64,000 nt of DNA from the NCBI GenBank assembly GCA_035578155.1, contig JAPWDM010000004.1, positions 53,615,762 to 53,679,761 on the forward strand. Direction: 5' to 3'. This DNA comes from Brachynemurus nebulosus. Taxonomy: Eukaryota > Arthropoda > Insecta > Neuroptera > Myrmeleontidae. Positions 38,262 through 51,059 of the stretch are shown piece by piece. Each line of letters begins with the position of its first letter. Position 1 is the first letter of the stretch. Under the pieces are notes generated by a model that searched no databases, was not told where the DNA came from, and saw only the letters and a program-made list of their open reading frames with translations. The position numbers and the translations under genes were made by a program.

Positions 38262-38585
38262 TAAAACCTTTTTTTAATGCTCAAAAAAGTGTCGATTTTT
38301 ACCTACATAACATCCTTGGCCAAATGGTCGAAAAACGACATTTCATATTACAAAACTTAATGTTATTCCAATTAATGGCAGAAATGATTCCAGACTCTAA
38401 GAAATCTACTTAGAATTAAAGAATTATTTTTAAACGTTTCTCTAATGCTTAAAAAAGTGTCGATATTTATCTGAATTACATGCAATTCCAAGTGGTCAAG
38501 TGGTCGTAAAACGACATTTCATATTACACGATCTATTCCAGTTAATCACGATTTTATTCCAGTTAATGACGAAAATGATTCTACT
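38262..38585 (+). repeat. Tandem duplication, ~168-bp period
   Basis: TAATGCTCAAAAAAGTGTCG...AAAACGACATTTCATATTAC...TCCAATTAATG occurs twice (starts near 38276 and 38444). The second unit has an extra TTTTATTCCAGTTAATGACG segment. Confidence 0.85.
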
Positions 38586-40454
38586 CTACAATAATAACGC
38601 AGTCCATGACGCAGGAAACACTAGTAGGCTTGGCGACAATATCAATTGGACCAGAATTAGTGCAAACCATCGTCTTTAAAAACTAGTTTTTATATTTTCT
38701 AAGCTTAGGTAAGTTATAATAGTAAAATATTATAATCTTCAGTTTTTTTTTCTGTTTTATTATACTTTGTTTTCTTATCTTTTTTTTATTATTATTTACA
38801 AGCATCCCGATCTGGCTTCCGTCAGCTGATTCCTCTGTTTTCATTTTGCTTTGTATATTTTATAGCTCTGACCCACAGTTTCACATACGTAAAATTATTA
38901 GAATTATAGGTCTAATTATTTTTGTCAGATGTCCTGAAATTTTGTACGAAATAAGTTATTTATGGTGACTGGTTTCGCTCACCAAACGACTGTTGTCGTA
39001 GTGATGTTGTCGGAAATAATTTTTTGTCCCATTCCCACTCGCTCCCGAAAATTTCCGCCAGTTCCCAATCCCGAGAAAAATTGTCAAATTTCGCTCAGTC
39101 CCACTCCCGTCCAATTTATCAATTTTAATCCCGTTCCCGGTTTTTAGTCCGCGTCCCGAAATATAGTTATCTTTAATTGCACTTCCGTCCGCTTCCAATT
39201 CCGTAAAAAATTCTTCATTTCCGCTCGTTTCCAAAAGTCAATCCGTTCTTCAAGTATCTAAATGGCACCCCCTTTGAGTCCGTACCTTACCTCTGATTTT
39301 CCCGCATAAATGACATTCCTACTCTAAAGTAATCATATTCATATTTCAATAGAATAGCTGATTTTCAAGCTTTGAGACCTTCCTGCAGATACTCGTAACG
39401 GTAGTTTTAGTATAGTACTTTGATTCTGAACCTTTCTTGGGGAGCCGAACCCCTGGCGAACAAATTCACACTATCATCTTTTCTCAGAATCCCAATAGTG
39501 TCTAAAAAACAATTTGTCAAGAACCATATAGCTTTTTAATTTTAGTCTTATTTGATGGCAATTTTAGTCTTATTCTAGAGGAAAATTTTACTCCGCTTTT
39601 TAATCTGATATTCTAAAATCATTTACGAAATCAATTACTTATAGTGCTTCGCTTCGCTCGTCCAACTGCAACGTATTTTAGATGTAGTCAATATATTGCA
39701 TAAATAGTTTCAGTATAATATTCTTAAATTAATTTAGAACATTTAAAAGACACACGCATTCCAACCCTGTTTTATTTTATCACGATTATATAACACATAT
39801 ACAATTTAAAAATATTTAATAATTAATTAACGGTACATGTACATTATGTAATTGCATTAATATTTCTTGTTTACTCTCTAGAAAATTATATTAGGTAGTG
39901 GGCATGGCGACTTCCAAACAAAGGATTTTAAGTCAGCTGAAAAGACAAATCAGCTCAGACAAGCATACAGCTGTTAATCAGTTTGAAGCCACCTTCAGGT
40001 ACCTTGTAATAAAATAATATAATGTATCTACGACGGTCGTGTAAGCGGTGTCATACTTCGTCATCGCCGTTTGGCTCATCAAGCTTCACGACTACGTGTT
40101 TCGATTTAACTTTTAATCTTACTAAAATATTAATTATGTCGTAACAAAACGTTCGGATAACACGGGAGAAATTTAGTAGTTTTATGGTTTAATATTCAAT
40201 ATTTTAACACGAACAATTATTTGGTGAATTATTTTTTTTCGATGAAATTTAATTTCATTTTTATTTAAACAATTGTATATTTTGTAATTGTTTTACATAC
40301 ATCTGCGATTATTTCAAATTTAATCTTTCTTTCTTCTATTTGTTAGTATACGGTTTATTTAGGATTAAGATTATTTTCTCCCGAGGTTTTCTCTACGTGT
40401 TTGAATAATTTTTTTTTTTATGTGCAAAATTCTTCAGTGACTAAAAATACATTG
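38586..40454. other. AT-rich stretch with a C/T-biased low-complexity island
   Basis: About 39025-39240 is built from TTCCC/TCCCG-like words (cryptic simplicity) and opens frames on both strands that are not credible genes. The rest is featureless. Confidence 0.45.
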
Positions 40455-40974
40455 TAATCTTTTTATTAGGTACTTACTTTCTGCTCACTTTTAATGTTTT
40501 TCAAAAGCATAAACAATATCCACGTTTCTAACTTCAAAAATGACGAACTTGCCATATGAACTTTCATTTTCTGTTTTAACCCCTTAGGGAATAAACTTCC
40601 AGAAACAACTGACTTTTATGTATAAATAGAAACCTAAACGCCCTGTGCTTAATTTCGTCCTTCTAAACCTAACAGTTTAGGTTGTGCGTTGTCTGTCAGT
40701 CAAAGTTAAAGATTCATTAAATAAGATATTGTTTATTTTAATAATCATAGTAACATATTTTTATATACCACTAACTTCAAAAATAACGAATTTACATACA
40801 AATTTTCATCCCCTATTAAACCCACTTAGGGGACGAATTTTCAAAATCCACTCTTAGTGCTCACCTACGTTACATAGGGAACTACTATGAAAAATTTCAT
40901 TCTTCTAAACCCAACGGTTTTGGCTATGCGTTACCTGTCAGTCAGTCAGTGTTAGAAATTTATTAAGTAGATGA
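40455..40974 (+). repeat. Dispersed repeat Z, copy 1
   Basis: Direct-orientation match to 56820-57334. Shared words include GCTCACTTTTAATGTTTTTC, ATATGAACTTTCATTTTCTG, TTTAGGTTGTGCGTTG and GTCAGTCAGTCAGTGTTA, ending TTTATTAAGTAGATG. Internally the unit repeats the pattern 'TTCGTCCTTCTAAAC...TTAGGTTGTG' twice. Family unknown, probably retroposon-like. Confidence 0.85.
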
Positions 40975-41113
40975 AATATATCCTATATGGTAGAAGCGCT
41001 GGGAAATTCAAATCTGTTTACAAGGTATTTTTGACGGGAAAAAATTTAGAAATTACGTAACTCAGATCCTTATATTTAGCTACTCAAAAGGTAACTATAT
41101 TTGTAACACAACA

Positions 41114-42611
41114 TTACTAACAAGTAAAGGTCCCGAGGCCGGACCTATCGATTTCGATGAAACTTAAATATATTGTAGAACACTAAAAACTAAGGGACAC
41201 GTATTTTTTTTTATCTGCGGAAAAACGGTTTGAAGGGGTGAAATCGCCCTCCAAAAATTGGGGTAAAAATTTAATTTTTCAAATATTTCGAAAACAGTAA
41301 GAGACAGAGCAAAAGTTTAAATTGGCGATATTGCTCTTTTTTAAAGAGCTATCTATTGATATGCAACTTGTTCATATTACATCAACAGGGGTGGTTGGGG
41401 GTTAAAATTTGGGGGTTAATTTTGCAAAAAGGGGGTAAAAATTAAACAATATAAAAATTTTGTTTACAGATTTGAAATCTACGTCAAAAAATCTAATCGA
41501 CCTGTTTTTGCTCAATGCCCTAATATTAAGTTTAGGGGTAGTTAACTAGAGGGTGACTATGTCGAATAGTCGTACTATTTGGGTATTTCAAGAAGTTCTT
41601 CTTCATGGAAAATAGCTTAAGACAATTAGAATAACGTAGAAATGAAATTCTCGAATTCAAAATTGAGTTTGAGCAACATTGGAGAGGGGGTGAGTCACCC
41701 TCTTAAATTACATACTAGTTTATATACACTAATTTTTGCTATTAACACACTGATAGTGGGCAAAATAATGTCATAAGAAGTGGTTCTGAAGTTAGACTAT
41801 CATATGTAAGGTCTTTACTAGGTTTGTTTTTTAATGGATATTATAGTTTTCCTTATCGAAAATTATCGATACCGAAAATTACATAACCTAACCTAAAATA
41901 ACGAAACCTAATAAAAACCTTACATACGATAGTCTAATTTCAGAACCATCTATTGTGACATTATTACCCCCTGTCAGTGTGTTAATTGAAAAAATTAGTG
42001 TATGTAAATTAGTATGTAATTTAAGAGGGTGACTCACCCCCTTTCCAATGTTGCTTAAACTCAATTTTGAATTTGAGAATTTCATTTCTACGTTATTCTA
42101 ATTGTCTTAAGCTATTTTCCATGAAGAAGAACTTCTTGAAATACCCAAATAGTACGATTATTCAACATAGTCACCCTCTAGTTAACTACCCTAGACTTAA
42201 TATTAGGATATTGAGCAAAAACAGGTCGATTAGATTTTTTGACGTAGATTTTAAATCTGTAAACAAAATTTTTATATTGCTTATTTTTCACCCCCTTTTT
42301 GCAAAATTAACCCCCAAATTTTAACCCCCAAGCACCCCTGTTGATGTAATATGAACAAATTGCATATCAATAGATAGGTCTTTAAAAAAGAGCAATATCG
42401 CCAATTTAAACTTTTACTCTATCTCTTACTGTTTTCGAGATATTTGAAAAATTAAATTTTTACCCCAATTTTTGGAGGGCGATTTCACCCCTTCAAACCG
42501 TTTTTCCGCAGATAAAAAAAAATACGTGTCTCCTGGTTTTTAGTGTTCTACAACATATTTAAGTTTCATCAAAATCGATAGGTCCGGCCTCGGGACCTTT
42601 ACTTGTAAGTA
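41114..42611. mobile_element. Foldback element, ~720-bp arms
   Basis: Left arm (41114 to about 41835) and right arm (about 41895-42611) are reverse complements with modest divergence, around a ~50-bp loop (ATCGAAAATTATCGATACCG). Ends are ACAAGTAAAGGTCCCGAGG. G/C-run words such as GGGGTGAAATCGCCCTCC are conserved between arms. No transposase; frames in the arms are incidental. Confidence 0.93.
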
Positions 42612-43023
42612 AACGATAGTAATTTTGAAATAAATTGAATGATTCATCCATAATAATTACCTACTGCATATTTCTAACGGCAAAGTACAATAAGTAAAAA
42701 AGTGACCAGATAAGATAGTGTTATCCAAACTTTTCTTATCGCGGAACACTTTTTAAAGGAACTTTCTAAGGAACACTAAATTTTAATTTTGTTAAATTTA
42801 TTATTAGTCACCTCGTTATTTTTCACAATAATTACAAAGTGTACAAAGTGTACAAAGTGTCTTTTTTTAGTGTAATAGAACGTTTGAGAGGGGTTTTTTT
42901 GACATCGAAAATAACAAGTGGTCTGTGGTTTCGTATTTGTGTTCAATAAAAAGGAAGAAATTATGACGGAAAGGTTAATATTTCAATTTAAGGATCTTTA
43001 CAAATTGTAATTTATAAAAATAT
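42612..43023. other. AT-rich spacer between two foldback elements
   Basis: Nothing recognised; a triplicated ACAAAGTGT word lies near 42835-42860. Confidence 0.4.
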
Positions 43024-44138
43024 ATTAAAAGGGTATAGCAAGATAGGCATAGGGAAATGGCCCCCATAGCCGAAGTCTGTAATAATATAAGCAGTAACAT
43101 TGGTGCCCAAGTGATTAGCAAATATAGGGTCATTAACCGCTAACCTTGATTTTTCTTTGAGATATTAACCAAAATGTGTGTGAGTGCTATAATTTTTCAA
43201 TCTCAATTTTCTCAAAAACTATAACACCTAGGAAAATAAAACCGACGCCAAAATTTAGGTAATACTTGGGACTATATTATATATTTTTTTGACATTTTTC
43301 CTTAAATTTTGAAAATTCAAAATAATTGCATAAAAAATATATTTTATTTTTTAGTATGGTTCTAGCATACTTACACCTTTCAAAAAAATACAAAATATGG
43401 CTTACCTTATGTACTTACAGCACACCATCATTTCATCAAAATCGAAAATGCGCTTTTTGAGTAATTAATAATTTATTTAGTAGGTATATGGTATGTATTA
43501 ACCGTAGAAAAGAACGCTTAAAAATAACTGTATAAAAAAATTTAATTTTCTGGTAAATTTCTAGTGTACTTACACCGTTCAAAAAAATGCAGTATATTGT
43601 TTAGCCTGTCTACTTATGCTACACCAAAACTAATCATAACAGAAGATACGCATTTTGAATTATAACTGACTTATCGAATATTATATAGCAGTAATTAACG
43701 GCAATATTTTCTTATTATAAGAGCTGTGTGTATCTTATGTAGGTACTTACACCACATCAAAGCTCATTAAAATCAAAAAGGTGCTTTTTGAGTAATAATT
43801 AATTTACCAATTGTCTATCTTATCTACTTACACCACATCAAAGCACCCTTCTGATTTTAATAAGCTTTGATGTGGTGTAAGTAGATAAGATGCACAGTTC
43901 CTATATAATTAGAAAATATTGCTGTTATTACCTACTGTATATTCGATAGGTCAATTATTGTTCAAAAAGCGCATCATCTATTATGATGAGCTTTGGTATA
44001 GTATAATTAGATAGGCTAAACAAAATACTGCATTTTTTTGTACGGTGTAAGTAGTATACTAGAAATTTTCCAAAAAATTAAATTTTTTTATAGTTATTTT
44101 TGAGCATTCTTTTCTATGGTCAATACATATACCATATC

Positions 44139-44288
44139 GTCGGCTGAGTATTGGTTTGGTTAAGTCCACTATTTGAGAACTTTTTCTATATGGTTGTTTT
44201 GTTAGTTTTGGGTGTTGAAGAAGTCGAAACTACAATTAGAAATTTTTTTTAAAAAATGGGCTTGAGACAACCCAGTACTCAGTTGACG
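44139..44288. mobile_element. Small TIR insertion in the foldback
   Basis: CGTCGGCTGAGTATTGG and the complement of CGTCAACTGAGTACTGG at its ends, 150 bp, absent from the corresponding left-arm position. Confidence 0.65.
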
Positions 44289-44749
44289 TTACATTCAATA
44301 AATTATTATGTAATATGGTTTTTGGGATAATGTAATAATTTTAACAAATTTTTTTAAACCTGAGTTCCCAAATAATTTAATTACTAATTTACCCAAGGAG
44401 ATGATGGATTAGAAATAATACTCCGACTATCTTCCGTAGAATAAATTGTTTCTTTATTTTTGTCCAGAAATTTTTCGGTATATTTTATACCTTCTTCAGT
44501 GGCTACAATTACATTGTAAATATTTATTGTATTCATACCCCGTTTCAAATAAAATTGATCATAAGTCAAAGTTAAAAAATTAAATAATTCTTATATTCGA
44601 AACAAATCAATCTTCTATTCTTTTCTAAAAACAATTTGCAAATTCAAAATTTATGTAAGTGCAATAATGAAAGAGATAAAGCCAAAAAAACGGAAATTAT
44701 TTAAATTCATAAGTAATCAATCATGGTTAGATTTAATTGAAATGGACCA
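44289..44749 (-). mobile_element. Penelope-terminus-like insertion
   Basis: About 460 bp absent from the opposite arm of the foldback. Its minus strand carries a hammerhead-like fold (44462-44508) followed by a segment resembling the one following the fold in the 4.7-5.4 kb palindrome (AAAAATAAAGAAA...). A 61-codon minus frame (44569-44384) spans the fold and is not considered a gene. Assignment as a Penelope terminal fragment is inference. Confidence 0.4.
44462..44508 (-). ncRNA. Hammerhead-ribozyme-like fold
   Basis: Minus strand: helix I CCA/TGG next to the core, with TGT/ACA beyond a bulge. Core CTGAAGA, one extra A, helix II GGTATA-AAA-TATACC, GAAA, palindromic AAATTT, then C. Same architecture and same extra base as the palindrome copies. 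Confidence 0.45.
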
Positions 44750-44989
44750 TATTACCTAAGTTTTGGCGTCGGTTTTGTTTTCCTAGCTATTATAGTTTTT
44801 GAGAAAATTTACAGTTTGAAAAATTACAGCGATCACACACCTTTTGATTAATATCTCAAGGATAAAACAAGGTTAAGGGTCAGTAACCCTATATTTGGTA
44901 ATCACTTAGGGTACCAATGTTACCACGTATATTATTACAGACTATGGGGGTCGTTTCCCTATGCTTATCTTGCTACACCCTTTATTAAA

Positions 44990-46337
44990 AACCAACAATA
45001 AGAACATTTTGAGAAATTGTCCAGCGAATTGCTCTCCAAATTCGTAATTCGATCTTAATTGATAATTTTTTTAGGACTTGCAAAATCTCTAGTTAAACTT
45101 TTACCAATTGTCATTTAGGAAGCGAATATAATCCACCTGTATTATCGCTGGGTTAATACAACTCTAATTATTATTTTATAATGTAATTTGAATGAGGCAG
45201 TCGTGGTGGATATATACCGAAAGTTAACCTTCAAACAATAAATCCAATAAGATCATCTTTCAAATAAAAAAAAAAAAAAGAAATTGGCCTCCATCTTAAT
45301 TCATTCGTGGCAACGCCGTTTATTTTCTTTGAACTTCTTTTAAAAGTTATTTTAACGGCATATAGGTACATATAACGACAATACGCCCAACTGAAACACA
45401 ATTTTGACAGCTAATACACATTATATGGAATTGTTGACGTCCTTCGACGTGATGTATCAGTTAGTAAGGTTTCACTGGACGTCTTACGTCCAGTGAACCG
45501 ACAAGATGATAAACTGTCTTTAAGGGGCTTCCCCCGTGTGACGACCTGTTTTTTAAGCATTTTTTGGGAACTCTTTTGACGACTAATGAAAAGATAGAAC
45601 TTTGAGTTTTCTTTTATCATTTATTTATTACTATTTCAAGAGTATGTAAAATAAATTTCAAGTAAAAATCTACGTTGGAACGTAAGTTGTACCAGTCCGA
45701 AGACACCCGCCTTGAAAAAAGAACGCTCACTTCCTCCACGATTTCGGCTGACTGGTTTATCTGAAAGAAAAAAATTCCGTTTTAATCTGTAAGCCTAAAT
45801 ACATCGAGTGAACTAGGATCATTTAAAAATATTGAAAATTGGGTTTTGGACAAACTTCTGGAAAAAAGTTTCAAATTTCATGATTTTTTTTTAAATTTTT
45901 CATTACAAAAGAAATAGAGATACTCCGAATTTTTGGATGATTCTAGTCTGTATGTGCTAAGTCTACCCTATGAATTTCAAGTCAATCGGTCAAACCGTTC
46001 TCGAGATATGATGGAGGATAGATATAGAGGAAATTTTAAAAAACACAGTTTTGAGAAAAACGCGTTTAAAACTCTGAAAATCTTAACTTAGATTTAACTT
46101 AGATTCCTCTTCCTCTTGAAAGTCTTTCAGAGTGGATTGCTTCGCTCTTGTTTCAGTTTTCGTTTTTTTACAACTTCACACGGGAGAATCCCCTTAACAA
46201 ATAAAGGTATGCAATCTTGTTCTCTAACTTCAGTTTTATAATTCTTTGGCGGATCACTTAGTAACTGCTTATGAAACACCAGTATTCCGTGGAACACAGT
46301 TTGGGAAACGCTGATATATATGCATTAATGCATCATA

Positions 46338-46341
<4 letters not shown>
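44990..46341. other. AT-rich stretch with one strong small hairpin
   Basis: A 14-bp stem lies at 45469-45499 (GTTTCACTGGACGT / ACGTCCAGTGAACC) with a 3-base loop. A 14-base A-run is near 45265. No gene recognised. Confidence 0.45.

Positions 46342-46406
<65 letters not shown>
46342..46406. repeat. (TA)n microsatellite
   Basis: About 32 TA units. Confidence 0.98.
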
Positions 46407-46407
<1 letters not shown>

Positions 46408-46826
46408 CAATAAGGCAAACATATTTTTTGATTTACGTGTAATATATACACATACGAGTATATATGTGTGTATGGACAGACGTGTGTAGATTTCAAATGA
46501 AAGTTCAATTTTTATTTTCAGGCCTTGAGGCGCCTCGATATTTTATTAAGGTGTGTGTGGATTTATTTTTAAACACTATTTACACATGTACCTAAGAAGT
46601 TCTGTACATATTTTCACAGTATCACAAATATAATATGTATGTATTATGAATATGTATATATGTAAAATATTTATGCATATAGTAAGTAATACATAGTAAT
46701 AAACCTTACATTATGTGTGGAATCAATTAAAAATAACATTGTAAATATTGTTTAGATGTGTTTAAATGATTTTTAGTTATATTACATACTACAGTAAATT
46801 TACCAAGAAAAAGCCTGTCAAAATGC
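46407..46826. other. AT-rich spacer, nothing recognised
   Basis: Short TATG/CATA-rich words only. Confidence 0.35.
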
Positions 46827-49600
46827 AAAAATTTACATACAAGATTTTTCTTTTGGAAGTTGTTCAGGGATGTATTGTGAGTATAAATATACATTGGCGG
46901 GATGGTGGAGGTTGTGCTTCAGCCGCAATATTGGAAAATGTCTTTTTCAAATAATCGCCAATATCTCACAAACTATCAGTCTTACAAGGAAAATGGTAAG
47001 AACCTTCTTTATCAGAAATTCAATTTCCTACAATTTTTGTTTAAAGTAATTTTTCGCGAAATTAATATTTTTCAAGACATCGAACATTAAATCTTTGTGA
47101 AAATTCGTTGTAGTTGTTTTTGTCTCATATCTCCTCAGATGTGAAAAATATTCTGAAAATAGTTATTATAAAACTTGTTGAGCATAATATTCTCTACAAA
47201 TTTTATTTAAAGCTTTTTTAAGTAGGACTAATATTTCAGAAACTGTAGACATGTAAACGTCAAAATCACCTGCAATTGTCAGTAAGAGTCTGTATTGTTA
47301 ACACACTTATGAAATATGCAGCACTAATAATTTGGGTTGCAAAATTTTCTCCTGAAATTCTTTATCCAGAAGACGTTTAGGAATATTCCATGTGTGTAAA
47401 TCCAAATTGGCGGGATGGTGGGAGTTGTGCTTTAGACGCCATCTTTGATCTTAGTTTTTGTTAAATATCTCAATAAGAGTACATATAGCAAAGAAAATGG
47501 TGAGAACTAATATTATAGAAAATTAAATTTGGAACAAAATATTTTTCCTCGAAAAACTTTTCGATGGATTTCGTAACTTTCGATGTCGCCACAATTTCAT
47601 GGAACTCGCCACAATTTCATGGATCCCATTTTTTTTAATATATCGTAAATACGTTATACCTTGAAAATAGCTATTAAGAAATCGTTAGAGTGTAAAATTC
47701 TCTACAATTTTTATTTTAGTTTGATTTTAATAATTTACAGCCGAAGTTTTCTTTTAGAAATCGATAACTCGAATTTTAGGAATCGATAACTCGAATACTG
47801 GTAATCAGAAGGCACTAAGGTCGAATATTAAAAGTTTGTTGGTTTTACAGTTTGCTTTTACCAAACACTCTTCGAATTAATTTGTTTTGAATATTTTTCT
47901 CTTAAACTACAGAATTAGAATGTAAAAAACTTTAACTACTATTGTTTTTAAACAATTCCGTTAGGTATAGATAGGTTTGTCGTAAAGAAAGTTGTTATTA
48001 ATTTTTAAGAGTACTTATGAACTTTTGTAAAAATTCCATATTAGTCTTTTCTTCGTTGAATTAAGATTATTAGATTATTAAATTTAATAATCGAATTAGA
48101 GTAGATTAAGATGATTAAATCCAAATTAAAAATTGAATTGCGGCTGAAGCACAATTTCCACCACCCCGTCAATTTATATTTCAAATAAAGGAGTATCCCT
48201 TAGTATTTTCCAATAAAAAAATCTCAGATGCAAATTTTACAGACCAAGTATTTGGTAGTGTCTATCTCATTTAGGTGTTACAACAGCGATTAAACTGACA
48301 ATTTCAATTTCTCGAGATTTATAACTTTCGAGCTATAGCAGGTACGTCAAAAAGGTTCCAATAAAACTGTAGAAATATACCGGTTTCATCGAAAAAATTT
48401 TTGAACGAAAATTGTGCCAAATTTGTTTTTCTGTAAAATTAGTTCTTACCAGTTTGTTTGTTAGATATACCGTTTTCAAAATATTGTGTAAAAATTTGAA
48501 CCCAAGATGGCAGCTGAAGCACAGCTTCCACCATCCCGCCAACTTGTATTTAAGTTCATGGGATACTCCTAAAAATTTTCCGAAAGAAAAGTCTAGGGTC
48601 TAAATTTTGCAGCCCAAGTTTTTAGCACTATATATCTAATTAGTGTCAACAGTAGTGACTTATCGAAACTCTGATGATACAATTTTAACGTTTAAAGGTC
48701 TATAACTTCCAAGCTATTGAAAATGCGTCAAAAAATTTCGAATGAAAATTGTAGAGGATTTTACGTTCTAAAAATGCGATAATATCTACTTTCAATATCC
48801 AAAGTATCGTTAACGAGATATTGGGAAAAAATTAGATCCACGAAATTTTGGCAGGTTATACATCGAAAAATATGAATTTTATCGAAAAATGTTTCCAACA
48901 AAAGTAACGCAAAATTTAATTTTCTATAAAATTTATTCTGAGCATTTTTCTCAATAAATGCACGGCTGGCTGTCGAGACATTTGGCGAAAACGTAAATCC
49001 AAGATGGCGGCTGAAAAAAACTTCCACCGTCCCGCCAATCTTTATTCAGGCTCTTGGGATACTTCTAAACATTTCCCGGAAACAAAATCTAGGGTTCAAA
49101 TTTTGCAGACCAAGTTGTTACTATTGCATATCTCATTAATGTTAACAGTACAACTCTTATTGAAGATTGGATGACATAATTTTGACGTTTAAAGGTCTAT
49201 AAAATCTAAGCTATTAGAAATACGTCAAAAAGTTTCGAATGAAACTTGTAGAGGATTTTACGTTCTAAAAATGCGATAATAGCTACTTTCAATGTTCGAA
49301 ATATCGTTAATGAGATATTGGGGGAAAATTAGATCCACGAAATTTTGGCAGGTTATACACCGAAAAATACGAATTTTATCGAAAAATGTTTCAAACAAAA
49401 GTAACGCAAAATTTAATTTTCTATAAAATTGATTCTGAGCATTTTCCTAATTAAATGCACCGTTGTTGAGATATTTGGCAAGAACTTAAATTCAAGATGG
49501 CGGCTGAAGCACAACCTCCACTATCCCGCCAATTTGAATTTGCACTCATGAGATACCCCTAAACAGCCTCCAAAAAGAAAATCTTGTATGTAAATTTTTG
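46827..49600. mobile_element. Large inverted-repeat element with ~500-bp subrepeats
   Basis: The outer ~100 bp are inverted: left 46827-46925 (AAAAATTTACATACAAG... GGCGGGATGGTGGAGG...CTTCAGCCGC), right 49500-49600. Inside the right half a ~505-bp unit is tandemly repeated (about 48490-48995 and 48996-49505), with a shorter third piece before it. The left half holds opposite-orientation pieces, including a second GGCGGGATGGTGGGAG at 47410. The tag AAGATGGCGGCTGAAGC marks unit boundaries. No transposase. Resembles foldback (FB/Galileo-like) architecture, by analogy only. Confidence 0.88.
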
Positions 49601-51059
49601 TGAGAAAAAATTGTATCTTTACCGTACTAATAAAGATATATGCATATATTATATAGGTGCATGTCCGCATGTATTTTTCGGATTAGAACATATTTATTCT
49701 TTATGTTTTTTTAACTGTTTGATTGATTGTTGAATTTAAAAAATTTCTTAATTAAAGTAAATAAAAAAACTACTTTTTAAGTACGTATTAAAAATTCTTT
49801 AGTTTTAGTTCCATCAGTCTATGCAACAAAGTAATGAGAATAATTAATAATACAGAAAAGGAAAACTCTATTTCATTTTGGTCCTAACTGTTTACTGATG
49901 ACAAAATGCAATAGCGTTGCAATTTGTATTTCGGTCGAAGTTGTAATGATACGATGTCATTAATCTTTTATGTATTTAGCTACTTAGCTTGCTAGGCAAA
50001 AATTATTAATCCAAACAAGATCCAGTACAATCTGGGTATAAATTGATGATCTATTCCCCTGTTACCTACTAAAGTATCAGCTACATATCGAATTCAGAAT
50101 CTTGTGAGTCTTTCAGTTAGAATAATTAAATAGAGTTTATTGAAGAAGTTCTCAAAAATGCCAAATTTCTCCGGCACGGGAGTAGAAAAGCTATAATACC
50201 CTCACTGTAACTCTACATTCTCTACGTTTATATTTCGTTTCTTTCCTCTCAAAGAAAAAAAAAATTAAATTTAATCAATATCAAATGCAATTAGGTACAA
50301 AGAACTAAATTGTTTAATTTTTGCATTTATTTTTGTGTTCGCATAATAAGTAAAATTATATAAAAGACATTATTTTATGAGATTTTGAATAAAAGGGTAC
50401 ATTACTTACCAAGGATCATATTCGTAAGTACTGTTTTGGTGAGCTCGGCTGCAGTTTAAGAACCCGAGGTTGAAAATCCAGGATTCTTAAACATATCTAG
50501 TCACAAAAGTAAATACATGGGCTGAATACTAGTAAGTTATATTTTCAACCAAAAAAATGCTTTAAAAAAATTTAATAAAAAAATGATTAAAAAATAATAA
50601 AGCTTATTAAATATGTAATTTCAATAAAAATGAACAGTAGTCGTCTATAACTCTATAAGTAACTATTTTTATAGAGAAATCTATTTATTAATTTATTGAT
50701 GGTTAGCGATTACGTATGTGTCAAGGGAGTCAACCAAAAAACGGAATGTAAATATTGTTTACGTGTCGAGATACCTACTACGTAAACGCCAACTTATGAT
50801 TCAAGTCATTGAAGAAAATGAACATTAGGCGTCTATCTATAATAATTATTTCCTATTTACTAATTGGCGGTAACCAGAAAATATAGAATGATAAATCTTC
50901 ATAAATCTAGCTTATACGTCAAGTTACCTGCCATATAAACTCAAAGTATAATTTTTTTCAAGTAGTTGAAAAAAATTTTTGTTTATAAATAACTAACCAA
51001 GTAGGTAGTTTTTTTTTTTCAGTAATATCAACGAATTTCCTGAAAAAATCCTTAGACGC
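49601..51059. other. AT-rich stretch, no gene recognised
   Basis: No coding or repeat signal beyond background. Confidence 0.35.

Larger units (their letters stand above)
43024..44989. mobile_element. Foldback element with nested palindrome and insertions
   Basis: Outer arms 43024-43265 and about 44750-44989 are inverted (GGGTATAGCAAGATAGGCAT; GGCGTCGGTTTTGTTTTCCT). An inner palindrome (about 43475-44138, centred near 43812) uses CTTACACCACATCAAAGC as its tip. The left side also has a direct subrepeat (CTAGCATACTTACACCTTTC and CTAGTGTACTTACACCGTTC). The right side is lengthened by insertions at 44139-44288 and about 44289-44749. Confidence 0.88.

Noticed and set aside
41878..41900. AACCTAACCTAA, resembling insect telomere repeat
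   Set aside because: Only two CCTAA units, located in the loop of a foldback element; not a telomeric array.
46766..49027. Short frames of 62-88 codons in the 46.8-49.6 kb element
   Set aside because: They run through inverted and tandem subrepeats and are not conserved between units.
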